Notes: generated by a model from the sequence alone, not told the origin. Positions 1 to 8,289 are shown, counted from the stretch's first letter. The stretch is 12,727 nt of DNA from Desulfobacula sp. (GCF_021107415.1 NZ_JAIOSW010000514.1:1-12727), one strand, 5' to 3'. Made by a program: numbers and translations.

Positions 1-71
1 CCGCCGATGAGTTTATGGCTTTGATGCCTCAAAATATTGACAAAACTCTACTTGCAGGTCCCGCTGTTTAA
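1..71 (+). CDS. C-terminal end of an unidentified protein (partial)
   Basis: An open frame enters from the left edge and ends at TAA 69-71. Its last residues read ADEFMALMPQNIDKTLLAGPAV. I see no recognisable domain in these 22 residues, so no function is offered. The frame is open over the whole available stretch and its codon use looks normal, but 22 codons without a stop is weak evidence by itself. No ribosome binding site can be judged because the start lies outside the window. Confidence 0.3.
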   Translation, partial: ADEFMALMPQNIDKTLLAGPAV

Positions 72-419
72 ATTTATACTCGATTTTTACACGCCTTGAT
101 AGGTGGGGTTAATTAAGCGCTTACTACTTTTGAGCTGATATTTCTATTAGTTTCAATTGGAACCTGTATACAACAATAACCATTGCCGAATAACACGAAA
201 TAAGATTTCAACCATTTGCCAAAGTTACCCCCGAAACTGCCGTGTTGCATGTTTAAGCTTTGAACCGTTGGTTCTAAAGGTGGGCGTCCAGTATTACCTT
301 TAGGCTTTTCCTTACCAGGAGGAACTTAGCACACCAGCAAAAGTGTGAACTCCCTTTTTACACGCTTAGGGCAAAGACCATCATGCAATCACGCACATTT
401 CAGGGGCAAAATTAATTGT
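72..419. other. Non-coding stretch, no gene recognised
   Basis: About 350 bases with no convincing coding frame in either direction. It holds a 10-bp palindrome (TAAGCGCTTA, 114-123) and an 11-bp direct repeat TTTTTACACGC at 84-94 and 355-365. On the minus strand a frame without an ATG near its beginning, roughly 326 down to 113, reads KGNTGRPPLEP near its start. This faintly recalls the N-terminal part of some transposases, but the rest matches nothing I know. No tRNA, riboswitch or intron core could be recognised. Confidence 0.4.
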
Positions 420-626
420 TTATTCAAGTTTAAATGAGACTTTTAATTTAGTGCGGTATCCAACGATCCTGTTATCCTCTAAGCGCATATCCATCTGAAC
501 GACTTCTGCTATCCGCATATCACGAACAGAACTATCAACAGTAGCAACAGCAGCTTTGGCTGCATCTTCCCAGGAATTCTCAGAGAACCCTACGACTTCA
601 ATTATCTTATAGACACTATTATCCAT
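420..626 (-). CDS. Dodecin family protein, non-flavin (calcium-dodecin-like) variant
   Basis: A 68-residue protein with the dodecin pattern: an N-terminal strand VYKIIEVVG, one amphipathic helix (about 18-33), and two strands ending in LKVSFKLE. Members form hollow dodecamers in the cytoplasm; classical ones store or buffer flavins. Aligned by eye with flavin-binding dodecins, the stacking Trp is Ile39 here (MRIAEVV) and the flavin-contacting Gln is Arg58 (GYRTKLKV). Flavin storage is therefore doubtful, and the protein resembles the Trp-less branch that includes mycobacterial calcium dodecin. The length is normal for the family. The start is ATG 624-626, preceded by a strong AAAGGAG (633-639). 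The gene stands alone on its strand with a long AT-rich upstream region carrying a 20-bp palindrome. The family assignment is firm; the ligand is inference. Confidence 0.88.
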   Translation of the reverse strand: MDNSVYKIIEVVGFSENSWEDAAKAAVATVDSSVRDMRIAEVVQMDMRLEDNRIVGYRTKLKVSFKLE

Positions 627-674
627 GACAATCTCCTTTCAAAAGTTATGGTAATCTCAAAACGAACTTGGTAC

Positions 675-694
675 ATTTTTAGACATCTAAAAAT
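675..694. promoter_or_regulatory. 20-bp perfect inverted repeat upstream of the dodecin gene
   Basis: ATTTTTAGA-CA-TCTAAAAAT is a perfect inverted repeat with 9-bp arms and a 2-bp spacer. It lies 48 bases upstream of the dodecin start codon. Its shape fits an operator for a dimeric repressor. The 2-base gap is too short for an RNA hairpin loop unless inner pairs open, so a DNA site is more likely than a terminator. The binding protein is unknown. Confidence 0.4.
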
Positions 695-763
695 CATTGA
701 AACATTTGATTAATAATACAGATATAAAATTTATTTGTATACTTGTTTTAAAATTTTTTCTTT

Positions 764-791
764 GATAAGTATTAAAAGATAAGTGCTAAAA
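764..791. repeat. Two tandem 14-bp near-identical copies
   Basis: GATAAGTATTAAAA (764-777) is followed immediately by GATAAGTGCTAAAA (778-791), matching at 12 of 14 positions. Head-to-tail copies of this size in a regulatory gap may be binding sites for one protein. Chance in such AT-rich DNA cannot be excluded. Confidence 0.35.
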
Positions 792-882
792 TTCAGTAGG
801 TTAATTGACGTGAGTTTAATTTTTATTTCCTATTCAATTTATTCCGCAACCCTCCACTTCCGGTCCCCCTCCGGTCCTTTGA

Positions 883-932
883 ACCATCTGGAATAGTATT
901 CACAAAAACTATATTGATTTGAAACAGATGGT
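883..932. repeat. 8-bp inverted repeat with 34-base spacer
   Basis: ACCATCTG (883-890) is mirrored by CAGATGGT (925-932). In RNA this would be a short stem with a long AT-rich loop. It lies upstream of the predicted promoter at 1101, so it is not in the leader of the propeller mRNA. No function is assigned. Confidence 0.25.
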
Positions 933-1100
933 CTTTTGTCTGCTTTTCAAGTTGCCACCGGAAAACTGTTATTTCAACTACTGCCTCAAAGTTCTTTAGA
1001 GTTTTACATTTTTATAGGGATTCATTTTAATATTCCCATGATGGTAGCGCATAGCTATAATGTTGTAAAATTTATTAAAAAAAAGTGTAAAATTAATAGG

Positions 1101-1130
1101 TTGACAAAGTTTCGTCTTTTAGGACATACT
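1101..1130 (+). promoter_or_regulatory. Candidate sigma70-type promoter of the propeller gene
   Basis: A perfect -35 box TTGACA (1101-1106) and a -10-like CATACT (1125-1130) are separated by 18 bases. Transcription would begin near 1137, about 18 bases before ATG 1155, leaving just enough leader for the AAGGA ribosome binding site. This supports 1155 as the start rather than the upstream TTG. Confidence 0.5.
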
Positions 1131-1154
1131 CTTAAAGATATTCAAGGAAAAAAA

Positions 1155-2174
1155 ATGAGAATTTTTATATCCATTGCAATCTTTAGCTGTCTATTTACCA
1201 TGAATTTTGCTCATAGTGAACTTTCTTCATACCAAGTAAGAAAGCATCAGCCCGATAAGACTTATAATGGAACAACGCTGTTTGTCGTTAACATTCGTCC
1301 TGAAAAAGCCAAAATTGTGGAGGTTGACATGGAAGGCAGTGTTGTTTGGCAGTACCAAGTTCCTTCACACCTCTTTAAAGGCAAGAAATCTCGCCGCAAT
1401 ATTGTGATGGATATCGAAAAACTTTCAGGCGGCGATGTCCTTTTTAATATTCAGCAGGTTGGTTTTTATCGTGTAAATCAAAGAGGAGAGGTGGTTTTTG
1501 AATATCTTGATTCCGGTTGTTCTCATGATGTTGATCTGTTGCCAAATGGCAATTATCTCTATGTCCGGGGCTGGACATCAAAAGGAAAGGAACATGTTGT
1601 TGAGGTTGATGAAAAAGGCCAGAAGGTGTGGTCCTGGAATGGCCTGGATGGATTTGACAAGCCTCCTTTTGCAAAAATATTCAATCAGGGATGGATGCAT
1701 GTGAATTCGGCGACTCGCATGAAAAATGGTAACACTCTGCTCAGTTTAAGAAATTTTAATTTGATTGTGGAAGTTGGAACTACCGGCAATGTGGTTTGGG
1801 AACTAAAATTAGGAAAAGCAAAGAGGAACTCTAAAGCTCACCCACATGATCCGGAATTGCAGAAAAATGGTAACATTATCGTGGCCTTGACTGGGGCTAA
1901 CAAAGTTGCCGAGTTTAATCGCAACGGAGGGCCTCCTGTCTGGGAATTTTCTTATCCAAAGGAGGCTGCAATGCATCACATACGTGACATTAATATATTA
2001 CCAAATAATAATAGACTGATGGTTCAAGCTAATAAAATTTTGGAGTTAACTCAGGACAAAGAAGTAGTTTGGGAATTACACGTTCCATCCATTAACACGA
2101 GTTCAAGAAACAAAAATTTATTTTTGTTTAAAGCGCAGCGTATAGGAGTTGATGGGACTGTTTCCGGGCATTAG
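1155..2174 (+). CDS. Exported arylsulfotransferase-like six-bladed beta-propeller protein
   Basis: The 339-residue product starts at ATG 1155, preceded by AAGGA (about 1144-1148) and followed by a signal peptide (MRIFISIAIFSCLF, hydrophobic to about residue 19). Six propeller signatures of the G-x-V-V-W type occur near residues 61-67, 111-117, 155-161, 211-217, 259-265 and 302-308, matching the six blades of periplasmic aryl-sulfate sulfotransferases (ASST). ASST moves sulfate from one phenol to another without PAPS. Residues at equivalent places are present: H124 in SHD, H182 and N184 in MHVN, R199 in SLR, and H231 in HPHD, the probable sulfated His. It is clearly shorter than typical ASST (roughly 450-600 residues). 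The mature chain has only Cys122, so the DsbL-type disulfide of the enterobacterial enzyme cannot form. The family is well supported; actual sulfotransferase activity is inferred. It has its own promoter and converges on the recD2 operon. Confidence 0.75.
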   Translation: MRIFISIAIFSCLFTMNFAHSELSSYQVRKHQPDKTYNGTTLFVVNIRPEKAKIVEVDMEGSVVWQYQVPSHLFKGKKSRRNIVMDIEKLSGGDVLFNIQQVGFYRVNQRGEVVFEYLDSGCSHDVDLLPNGNYLYVRGWTSKGKEHVVEVDEKGQKVWSWNGLDGFDKPPFAKIFNQGWMHVNSATRMKNGNTLLSLRNFNLIVEVGTTGNVVWELKLGKAKRNSKAHPHDPELQKNGNIIVALTGANKVAEFNRNGGPPVWEFSYPKEAAMHHIRDINILPNNNRLMVQANKILELTQDKEVVWELHVPSINTSSRNKNLFLFKAQRIGVDGTVSGH

Positions 2175-2175
2175 C

Positions 2176-2201
2176 AAAGTTATTTAATATATTGCAACTT
2201 T
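2176..2201 (+). terminator. Weak candidate terminator after the propeller gene
   Basis: AAAGTT (2176-2181) can pair with AACTTT (2196-2201), followed by ATTTTATG. The stem is only 6 AT-rich pairs with a 14-base loop, so it would be a poor intrinsic terminator. The rest of the 187-base convergent gap contains only a short AT palindrome (2231-2242) and a 6-bp stem (2293-2313) without a T-run. Confidence 0.25.
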
Positions 2202-2348
2202 ATTTTATGTCAAACACTATCTAAACAGGGATATTATAATATTCTTTTGGTATACTGAAAAATTCCATTCTCAGATTGATCTTTCTTGTTTTTTTGAGTA
2301 ATCTTTGCTCAAATGCCTCTGGATGAAATTTTTGCAAACAACAAAATT

Positions 2349-2364
2349 TAAAACCGCTGTTTTA
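2349..2364 (-). terminator. Candidate terminator overlapping the recD2 stop codon
   Basis: Read on the minus strand, TAAAAC-AGCG-GTTTTA forms a 6-bp stem with a tetraloop and is followed by AATTTTGTTG. The first arm contains the recD2 TAA stop (2362-2364). It is a small, AT-rich stem, so termination may be inefficient. It is the best candidate for the end of the five-gene minus-strand operon. Confidence 0.35.
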
Positions 2365-4512
2365 CGATACCATCAATTTTTGTTTGAGACTTGAGAGGCG
2401 CAAAGCAGTTTTATTATTATTCAAAGCTATTTTAAGGGCATTTGATGATCCCACAATGATCACCAGATTTTTGCCCCGGGTCATGGCCGTGTATAAAAGA
2501 TTTCTTTGCAGCAGGGGGAAGTGGGCGGTTGTCAGTGCAATAATGACGGCGGCATACTCACTTCCCTGGGATTTGTGGACGGATATGGTATATGCCAGGG
2601 TGAGTTCATCCAGCTCCAGAATGTCATATTCAACAATACGCCCGTCATAATCCACCAGAACACGGCTTTCGGATTTAATAACTTCATGAACAATACCGAT
2701 ATCCCCGTTAAACACATCTTTGTCATAATTGTTTTTCAGGTGCATGACCTTGTCATTGGGTTTAAACGTGAAGCCTCCGGCTTCTATACCGCCCTTAGAT
2801 TGATTTAATACCCTTTGGAGCTGCTGGTTCAGATTGATGGTACCGGCCTCCCCCCGATGCATGGGAGTTAAGACCTGTATTTCATCAATGTGGGGAAATG
2901 CCTTGGGCACCCGTTTTGAACAAAGCTCCAGGATGGTTTCCACCACTTTTTCAGATCTCTGATTCTCAATAAAATAAAATTCTGACAATTCACCAGACTC
3001 AGCTTTTTGAAAATCCGGCATCTCTCCGTTCCTGATTTTGTGGGCATACATGATAATAGGGCTTTGTTTGGCCTGCCTGAATATATTTGTTAAAGAAAAG
3101 ACCTTTACACGGTCAGATTCAATAATATCAGACAATACATTGCCGGGGCCCACAGAAGGAAGCTGGAATGTATCCCCCACAATAATCAGGATTGCACTTA
3201 CCGGCATGGCATCAATAAGCCGATACATGAGAATGGTATCCACCATGGAGGCTTCATCCACAACAAACACATCCAGTTCAAGGGGATTGGCAAAATTTCT
3301 ATCAAAGGTCTGGCTTTCATAGTCAAACCCCAAAAGCTTGTGCAGGGTAAAAGCTTTTTTTCCGGTTACTTGTGAAAGACGTCTGGCAGCTCTTCCTGTG
3401 GGAGCGCTCAAAACCACCTTTAAATTCTTCATTTTAAAGACTTCACACAATGCCCGTATCAGAGTTGTTTTTCCGGTTCCGGGTCCCCCTGTGATCACCA
3501 CAATTTTTTCATACAACACATTATTGACAACACTCAATTGCTCTGGGGATAATTTTATGGCAAGTTTTGTCAGTACCTCTTCAAGAATTTGATCTTTGCG
3601 GATTTGATGAGATATGACAGGCATGGATAAAATGGCTTTCATCCTTGATGCAATACCAAATTCAGCTCTGTAAAGTCTTGAAAGATAGATTTTTATATCA
3701 TCTTCATCGATTTGGGTCCTTACCTCATCCGAATCAATCAATGCTTCTAACGCCTGCTCAAACTTATCCGATTCCACCCCCGATGTCTTTGAGCATAATT
3801 TAAACAATTCTCTTTTTAATCCATAGACATGCCCCTCCTGTTCGAACAACAACAAACTATGGATCAGACACGCTTGAAGGCGGTTTTCATCATCTTTTTT
3901 ACCTCCTGCCTTCATGGCAATCATATCCGCTATGGTAAACCCTATCTGTGGGATATCCTTTGCAATGACATAAGGATCTTGCTGTAAAATATTCAGGGCC
4001 TGGGACCCATAGGTTTGGAGAATGGTGGCAGCATGATACACGCCCACATTGTTTTCCTGGAGAAACTGCATAACCCTTCTGACGGCATGATGTTTGTTCC
4101 AGGCCTGCTCAATGAGTTTTTTCTTTGCTTCTCCAATACCGTGAATTTTCTTTAGTTTTTCAGGTTCATTTTCAATGATATCCAGGGTTCTTTCTTTAAA
4201 ATGATCCACTATTTTATCGGCCAAAGATTTACCGATGCCTTTAATTATACCCGATCCTATATATTTACGGATTCCTGAAACACTGGCAGGCAAAACAACC
4301 TTGTAAACTTCTACCTTAAACTGATCCCCATATTGGGGGTGGGTGGTCCATTTTCCTGAGACTTCAAGGCTTTCACCTTCAACCACCCCGGCAAGATAAC
4401 CTACAATGGTGACAGGGTCACTGATTTTAGCGATGCGAAGTTTCGCAACAGTATAATGGTTGTTCTGATTCTGATAGGTAAGCCGCTCTAAAATTCCTTT
4501 AATGGTGATCAT
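2362..4512 (-). CDS. recD2: RecD2-type ATP-dependent DNA helicase (SF1B)
   Basis: The 716-residue helicase moves 5' to 3' on DNA and acts in DNA repair without RecBC. The long N-terminal part marks it as RecD2 rather than RecD of RecBCD: an OB-like start (1-75), then helix-hairpin-helix repeats (about 80-135, including GIGKSLADK and IHGIGEAKKK). The motor follows: Walker A GGPGTGKTT (342-350), motif Ia APTGRAARRL (370-379), Walker B with D419-E420, motif III GDTFQLPSVGPG (446-457), motif IV IFRQ (477-480), motif V SVHKSQG (644-650) and motif VI YTAMTRGK (674-681). Length equals that of characterised RecD2 (about 715). All motifs are intact. Its ATG directly abuts the gmhB stop (TAAATG, no gap) with no clear ribosome binding site, so translational coupling is likely. 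It is the last gene of the operon. Confidence 0.95.
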   Translation of the reverse strand: MITIKGILERLTYQNQNNHYTVAKLRIAKISDPVTIVGYLAGVVEGESLEVSGKWTTHPQYGDQFKVEVYKVVLPASVSGIRKYIGSGIIKGIGKSLADKIVDHFKERTLDIIENEPEKLKKIHGIGEAKKKLIEQAWNKHHAVRRVMQFLQENNVGVYHAATILQTYGSQALNILQQDPYVIAKDIPQIGFTIADMIAMKAGGKKDDENRLQACLIHSLLLFEQEGHVYGLKRELFKLCSKTSGVESDKFEQALEALIDSDEVRTQIDEDDIKIYLSRLYRAEFGIASRMKAILSMPVISHQIRKDQILEEVLTKLAIKLSPEQLSVVNNVLYEKIVVITGGPGTGKTTLIRALCEVFKMKNLKVVLSAPTGRAARRLSQVTGKKAFTLHKLLGFDYESQTFDRNFANPLELDVFVVDEASMVDTILMYRLIDAMPVSAILIIVGDTFQLPSVGPGNVLSDIIESDRVKVFSLTNIFRQAKQSPIIMYAHKIRNGEMPDFQKAESGELSEFYFIENQRSEKVVETILELCSKRVPKAFPHIDEIQVLTPMHRGEAGTINLNQQLQRVLNQSKGGIEAGGFTFKPNDKVMHLKNNYDKDVFNGDIGIVHEVIKSESRVLVDYDGRIVEYDILELDELTLAYTISVHKSQGSEYAAVIIALTTAHFPLLQRNLLYTAMTRGKNLVIIVGSSNALKIALNNNKTALRLSSLKQKLMVS

Positions 4513-5070
4513 TTAAATCTTCACGTTTTTGATGATCCAAAGGGCGGCCTCGTAAAGATCTGAGCCGATAAAATCAGGCGTAATACCTTTGCTGGAAAGC
4601 TGATGCTCTGCCATTGATCCATTACCGGTTTTGACTAATAAAATTTTTGAGCACCCTGCATTGATGGCACATTCAATGTCTTTTATACTGTCCCCTACCA
4701 TGCAGGATTGATCAAGGTCAATATGGTATTTTTTTTGGGCATCAAGGATAAGTCCCGGTTTTGGCTTTCTACAGGAACAATTGTCTTCCGGAGCATGGGG
4801 ACAAAAGAAAATATCTTTGATTTCTCCACCCGCCTTTTTAACACCATTTTTCATTTTTTTAAAAATGGCATCCAATGATTCTTGTGTGACCATATTTCTA
4901 CCAATCATGGACTGGTTAGTGATCACAATGACATGAAAACCATTTTTGCATAAAAGGGCGATGGCCTCAGGGCTTTTGGGAATAAACTTAAACTCTGATT
5001 TATTTTTAATATATTCGGAAGAATCAATATTAATGACCCCGTCCCGATCCAGAAAAACTATATATCCCAT
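4513..5070 (-). CDS. gmhB: D-glycero-D-manno-heptose 1,7-bisphosphate 7-phosphatase (HAD family)
   Basis: A 185-residue cytosolic HAD phosphatase that removes the 7-phosphate from heptose bisphosphate in the ADP-heptose pathway for LPS core. The HAD motif FLDRDGVIN gives nucleophile D8 and acid/base D10; motif II is ITNQ (50-53). The GmhB-specific zinc loop has C90, H92, C98 and C100 (CPHAPEDNCSC), followed by RKPKPG. Motif IV is VGDSIKD with D127. The length is that expected for GmhB, and the zinc loop separates it from generic HAD proteins and histidinol-phosphatases. The start is ATG 5068-5070, 12 bases after rlpA, with only a weak purine-rich RBS (AAGAAAAGAAA), so coupling is likely. No other heptose genes (gmhA, hldE) are in the window. 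Confidence 0.9.
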   Translation of the reverse strand: MGYIVFLDRDGVINIDSSEYIKNKSEFKFIPKSPEAIALLCKNGFHVIVITNQSMIGRNMVTQESLDAIFKKMKNGVKKAGGEIKDIFFCPHAPEDNCSCRKPKPGLILDAQKKYHIDLDQSCMVGDSIKDIECAINAGCSKILLVKTGNGSMAEHQLSSKGITPDFIGSDLYEAALWIIKNVKI

Positions 5071-5082
5071 GATTTCTTTTCT

Positions 5083-5880
5083 TTATTCTGCAACTGCAAA
5101 GGCACTGCTGAAACCCCGTGCAATAATTTTTTCACTGAACCTTTCAGCATCCTTCAAATTGGTAAACCTGCCGATTCTCACCCGAAAAAACGTCCCCCGG
5201 TCATCCGTAAAAATAACCACATGGGCATTTTGATAAGTTTTTGATAATTTATACCGGTATTTTTGGGCATTGGTTTTGACCTGGAATGCCCCCACCTGGA
5301 CAGTGAAATTGCCTTTCCAGTAATCAACGGGTTTAAAGGCAATAGGATCTTTTGTTTTCTTGGAATACGATGTGGCCCTTCCAAGGGCGGTTACCCTTAC
5401 CTTTGCTGTTCCGGAGCCTGCAATCCCGATACGTTTTGCCCCTGTGTAAGACAGGTCTATGATTCTTCCATAGACAAACGGCCCCCGATCATTGATCCTC
5501 ACCACGACCTTCCGGTTATTTTTAAAATTGTGAACACGGACCCAGGTATTCATGGGCAGTGTTTTGTGGGCAGCCGTCATGGCATACATGTTATAAATTT
5601 CACCATTGGAAGTTTTTCTTCCATGAAATTTTCTGCCGTACCAGGATGCAATACCCGTCTGGACAAATCCGCTGGCACTGGCAATCGGGGTATACCGAAC
5701 CCCTTTTATTTTATACGATTTCTGGGTTGCAGGGGTCTTTTGTCCGGTGGATGAATGTGGACTTGTTTTATATGATTTTGAAGGGGGGATATGGATGGGG
5801 TCATATGTGGTATCAAGGGTGGCTGAGCATCCAAAAAAAGTAAGTATTAACAATATCAGGATCTGGGTTCTGAATCTCAA
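5083..5880 (-). CDS. rlpA: RlpA: septal ring lytic transglycosylase lipoprotein, DPBB + SPOR
   Basis: An outer-membrane lipoprotein that cleaves peptidoglycan glycan strands, preferring denuded ones. The order is: signal peptide MRFRTQILILLILTFFGC ending in the lipobox Cys18, a Ser/Thr/Pro-rich linker, a double-psi beta-barrel (about 75-167; GIASWYG, NDRGPF, IDLSY), and a C-terminal SPOR domain (about 191-265; FTVQVGAF) that binds septal glycan. E94, H105 and D131 keep the spacing (11 and 26) of the active-site residues I recall for Pseudomonas RlpA. I prefer TTG 5880 because GGAG (5888-5891) sits 7 bases before it. The longer frame from TTG 5895 adds five residues and has no ribosome binding site. 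The gene follows lon by 27 bases (12 with the longer start). As a lipoprotein it would be a substrate of the Lnt encoded at the right end. Confidence 0.9.
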   Translation of the reverse strand: MRFRTQILILLILTFFGCSATLDTTYDPIHIPPSKSYKTSPHSSTGQKTPATQKSYKIKGVRYTPIASASGFVQTGIASWYGRKFHGRKTSNGEIYNMYAMTAAHKTLPMNTWVRVHNFKNNRKVVVRINDRGPFVYGRIIDLSYTGAKRIGIAGSGTAKVRVTALGRATSYSKKTKDPIAFKPVDYWKGNFTVQVGAFQVKTNAQKYRYKLSKTYQNAHVVIFTDDRGTFFRVRIGRFTNLKDAERFSEKIIARGFSSAFAVAE

Positions 5881-5907
5881 AAAAAATCTCCGCAATATAT
5901 AGCATTA

Positions 5908-8259
5908 TCAGTCAAGTGCTAATTCTAATACAGTTTTCATTTTATCGGCAAAATGAAAATCAATGGAATTTTTTATATTATCCGGTACATCTTCCATATC
6001 TTTTTGATTCCATAACGGCAGAATAATCGTTTTGATTCCTGCCCTGTGTGCTGCAATAACCTTTTCCTTGATCCCGCCCACCGGCAGGACCTCTCCTCTA
6101 AGTGTAATCTCTCCTGTCATGGCCAAACGCTTTTTTACACGCCGTCCCGTCATCAAGGAAACAAGACAGGTCAGCATGGCCACGCCGGCGGAAGGGCCAT
6201 CCTTGGGAATTGATCCTTCCGGCACGTGGATATGGAGATCATGGCTGCTAAAAAAGGATTCATCCACTTTTAATTTTTTTGCATTGGCCCGGATAAAACT
6301 TAAGGCAGTGCTGGCAGATTCCTTCATGACATCCCCGAGCTGCCCTGTCAAAGCAAGTCCTTTTCCGCCTTTCATGGCCACAGCCTCTATAAAAAGGATC
6401 TCTCCGCCATAGGGTGTCCATGCAAGTCCCACAACAACCCCGGGTTTTTCTATTCTCAGGGCCATATCCGGCATATTGGGTGCCGGCCCTAAATATTCAT
6501 GCAGATCTTTTTGTCCCACAACAAATTTCCTGGCTTTCTCTTCGGCAATCTTGCTTGCAACCCCTCTGCATACTGATCCAATATGTCTTTCCAGATTTCT
6601 TAAGCCGGCTTCCTTTGTATATCCTGAAATAATCTTTTTAACTGAACCGGGCGTAATTTTAATATGGGTTGATTTAAGGCCGTTGGCTTCCCGTTGCCTG
6701 GGAATCAGATATCGTGTGGCAATTTTTAATTTTTCTTCCTCGGTATATCCGCTGAGCTCCAGAACCTCCATCCTGTCCCGCAGGGGTGCCGGAACCGTAT
6801 GAAGCACGTTTGCCGTGGTTAAAAATATCACATCGGAAAGATCAAAGGGCACATTCAGGTAATGGTCTGAAAACGAAAAATTTTGCTCCGGGTCCAGTGC
6901 CTCCAGAAGGGCGGAAGAAGGATCTCCATGATAGGATGAATCTACCTTGTCTATCTCATCCAGCATGAACACAGGATTGTTTGTACCGGCTTTTCTCAAA
7001 TGTTGAATAATCCTTCCCGGAAGTGCACCCACATAAGTCCTTCTATGGCCCCTGATTTCAGCTTCATCACGAACCCCGCCCAGGGCAATTCTGACAAACT
7101 GTCTGCCCAGGGCTCTGGCAATGGATCTGCCAAGGGATGTTTTTCCGGTTCCCGGAGGGCCTGCAAAACAGAGAATCGGGCCTTTGGAATCATTTTTCAA
7201 TTTTCGAACAGCCAGATATTCAAGGATTCTTTTTTTAGGCTTTTCAAGACCATAATGATCATTGTTCAGTATTCTTCTTGCCTCTTTAATATCAAGCTTG
7301 TCTTTAGAACTCTCATTCCAGGGTAAGGATGTCAGCCAGTCAAGATAGGTTGAGGCTACCACATATTCAGAAGACGACGGGTGCATTTTTGACAGGCGCT
7401 GCAACTCCCGTTCCGCTTCTTTTTGTGCCTCTTCCAGTAACCCCTTTTCTTCTATTTTAGTCCGGTATTCCTTTATCTCAACACTTTCGTTTCCTGTTTC
7501 ACCCAGTTCTTCCTTTATGGCTTTCAGCTGCTGTCGAAGATAGTATTCCCTCTGCTGCTTATCCATATCTTCTTTTACCTGGCTTTGGATCTTGGAGCCC
7601 ATTTCAAGGATTTCCAATTGATCATTAACCAGCCGGGTCACTTTTTTCAAACGCTTATTGACATCCAAAAGCTCGATAACTTTCTGCTTTTCCAAAACAG
7701 GCGCGTTAATGGTGGAGGCCACCATATCTGCAAGGATATTGGGTTCCTGCAATGATTTTATCATATGACCCATTTCTGAGGGAAGGCCAGGAGACAAGGC
7801 TACAATTTTCTCATACTGCTCAACAATATTGACCATCAAAGCCCTGTTTTCTTTGCTCCTGTCAGCATTTTTGCTTTCCATGATATCAATTTTGGCCTGC
7901 ATATATTTTTTATCCTGCAGGAACTTTATGACCTTGAAACGATTTAAACCCTGGATTAAAAGCTGGGCTTTATCATCTTCCATCTTAGACATTTTTAAAA
8001 TAATAGCCACGGTACCGATCCTGTGAAGATCCTTTGCCGTATGTCTGGAATTAATATCAGATCTCTTGGATAAAAGCAGTCCCAGCATCCGGTTGCCGGA
8101 CATGGCCTCATCAATCAACTCCACCGCTTCTTTTTGAATCAATACCAGGGGCAGCACCATTTTCGGGAAAAGATTGGTGTCCACAATGGGAAGAATGGGA
8201 ATGATGTCCGGGATGTTATATGATGTTACGTTGCCTGAGGGATGCTTGAGATCATCCAT
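5908..8259 (-). CDS. lon: ATP-dependent Lon protease (LonA)
   Basis: A 783-residue cytosolic AAA+ protease that degrades misfolded and regulatory proteins; length is typical of LonA. It has an N-terminal substrate-binding LAN domain (about 18-215, starting [13 protein letters not shown]), a coiled linker (about 220-300), and an AAA+ module with Walker [10 protein letters not shown] (367-375) and Walker B FMLDEID (431-437). The C-terminal protease domain has the Ser-Lys dyad S690 (KDGPSAG) and K733 (GGIKEK), 43 residues apart as in E. coli Lon. All key residues are present. The start is ATG 8257-8259, with AAGGAA about 10 bases upstream. It lies 30 bases after hsp20 and probably shares its message, which would couple the holding chaperone and the protease under stress control. 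Confidence 0.97.
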   Translation of the reverse strand: MDDLKHPSGNVTSYNIPDIIPILPIVDTNLFPKMVLPLVLIQKEAVELIDEAMSGNRMLGLLLSKRSDINSRHTAKDLHRIGTVAIILKMSKMEDDKAQLLIQGLNRFKVIKFLQDKKYMQAKIDIMESKNADRSKENRALMVNIVEQYEKIVALSPGLPSEMGHMIKSLQEPNILADMVASTINAPVLEKQKVIELLDVNKRLKKVTRLVNDQLEILEMGSKIQSQVKEDMDKQQREYYLRQQLKAIKEELGETGNESVEIKEYRTKIEEKGLLEEAQKEAERELQRLSKMHPSSSEYVVASTYLDWLTSLPWNESSKDKLDIKEARRILNNDHYGLEKPKKRILEYLAVRKLKNDSKGPILCFAGPPGTGKTSLGRSIARALGRQFVRIALGGVRDEAEIRGHRRTYVGALPGRIIQHLRKAGTNNPVFMLDEIDKVDSSYHGDPSSALLEALDPEQNFSFSDHYLNVPFDLSDVIFLTTANVLHTVPAPLRDRMEVLELSGYTEEEKLKIATRYLIPRQREANGLKSTHIKITPGSVKKIISGYTKEAGLRNLERHIGSVCRGVASKIAEEKARKFVVGQKDLHEYLGPAPNMPDMALRIEKPGVVVGLAWTPYGGEILFIEAVAMKGGKGLALTGQLGDVMKESASTALSFIRANAKKLKVDESFFSSHDLHIHVPEGSIPKDGPSAGVAMLTCLVSLMTGRRVKKRLAMTGEITLRGEVLPVGGIKEKVIAAHRAGIKTIILPLWNQKDMEDVPDNIKNSIDFHFADKMKTVLELALD

Positions 8260-8289
8260 TATTGTCTGGTTCCTTTTGGAATCAATGCC

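Larger units (their letters stand above)
695..1100. other. AT-rich intergenic region between divergent dodecin and propeller genes
   Basis: No gene is supported here. The frame that runs into the propeller gene from a TTG at 936 is open, but its residues (before ATG 1155) look like translated non-coding DNA and would bury the signal peptide. The region contains the tandem 14-bp repeat at 764-791, a C-rich patch with CCGGTCC repeated at about 860-878, and an inverted repeat at 883-890/925-932. Otherwise I see nothing. Confidence 0.5.

Noticed and set aside
113..326. Minus-strand frame with GRPPLEP as a transposase gene
   Set aside because: There is no start codon near the beginning, only a very short resemblance, and the remainder matches no family I recognise.
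936..1154. N-terminal extension of the propeller protein from a TTG at 936
   Set aside because: It would place 73 odd, non-conserved-looking residues before a clear signal peptide, and a promoter (TTGACA 1101) and ribosome binding site lie just before ATG 1155.
2384..3592. Several plus-strand open frames opposite recD2
   Set aside because: They overlap conserved helicase motifs on the minus strand and look like shadows; none has a convincing start or domain.
5263..5754. 163-codon open frame on the plus strand opposite rlpA
   Set aside because: It lies wholly inside the well-supported rlpA gene on the other strand and its product resembles no protein; it is a reading-frame shadow.
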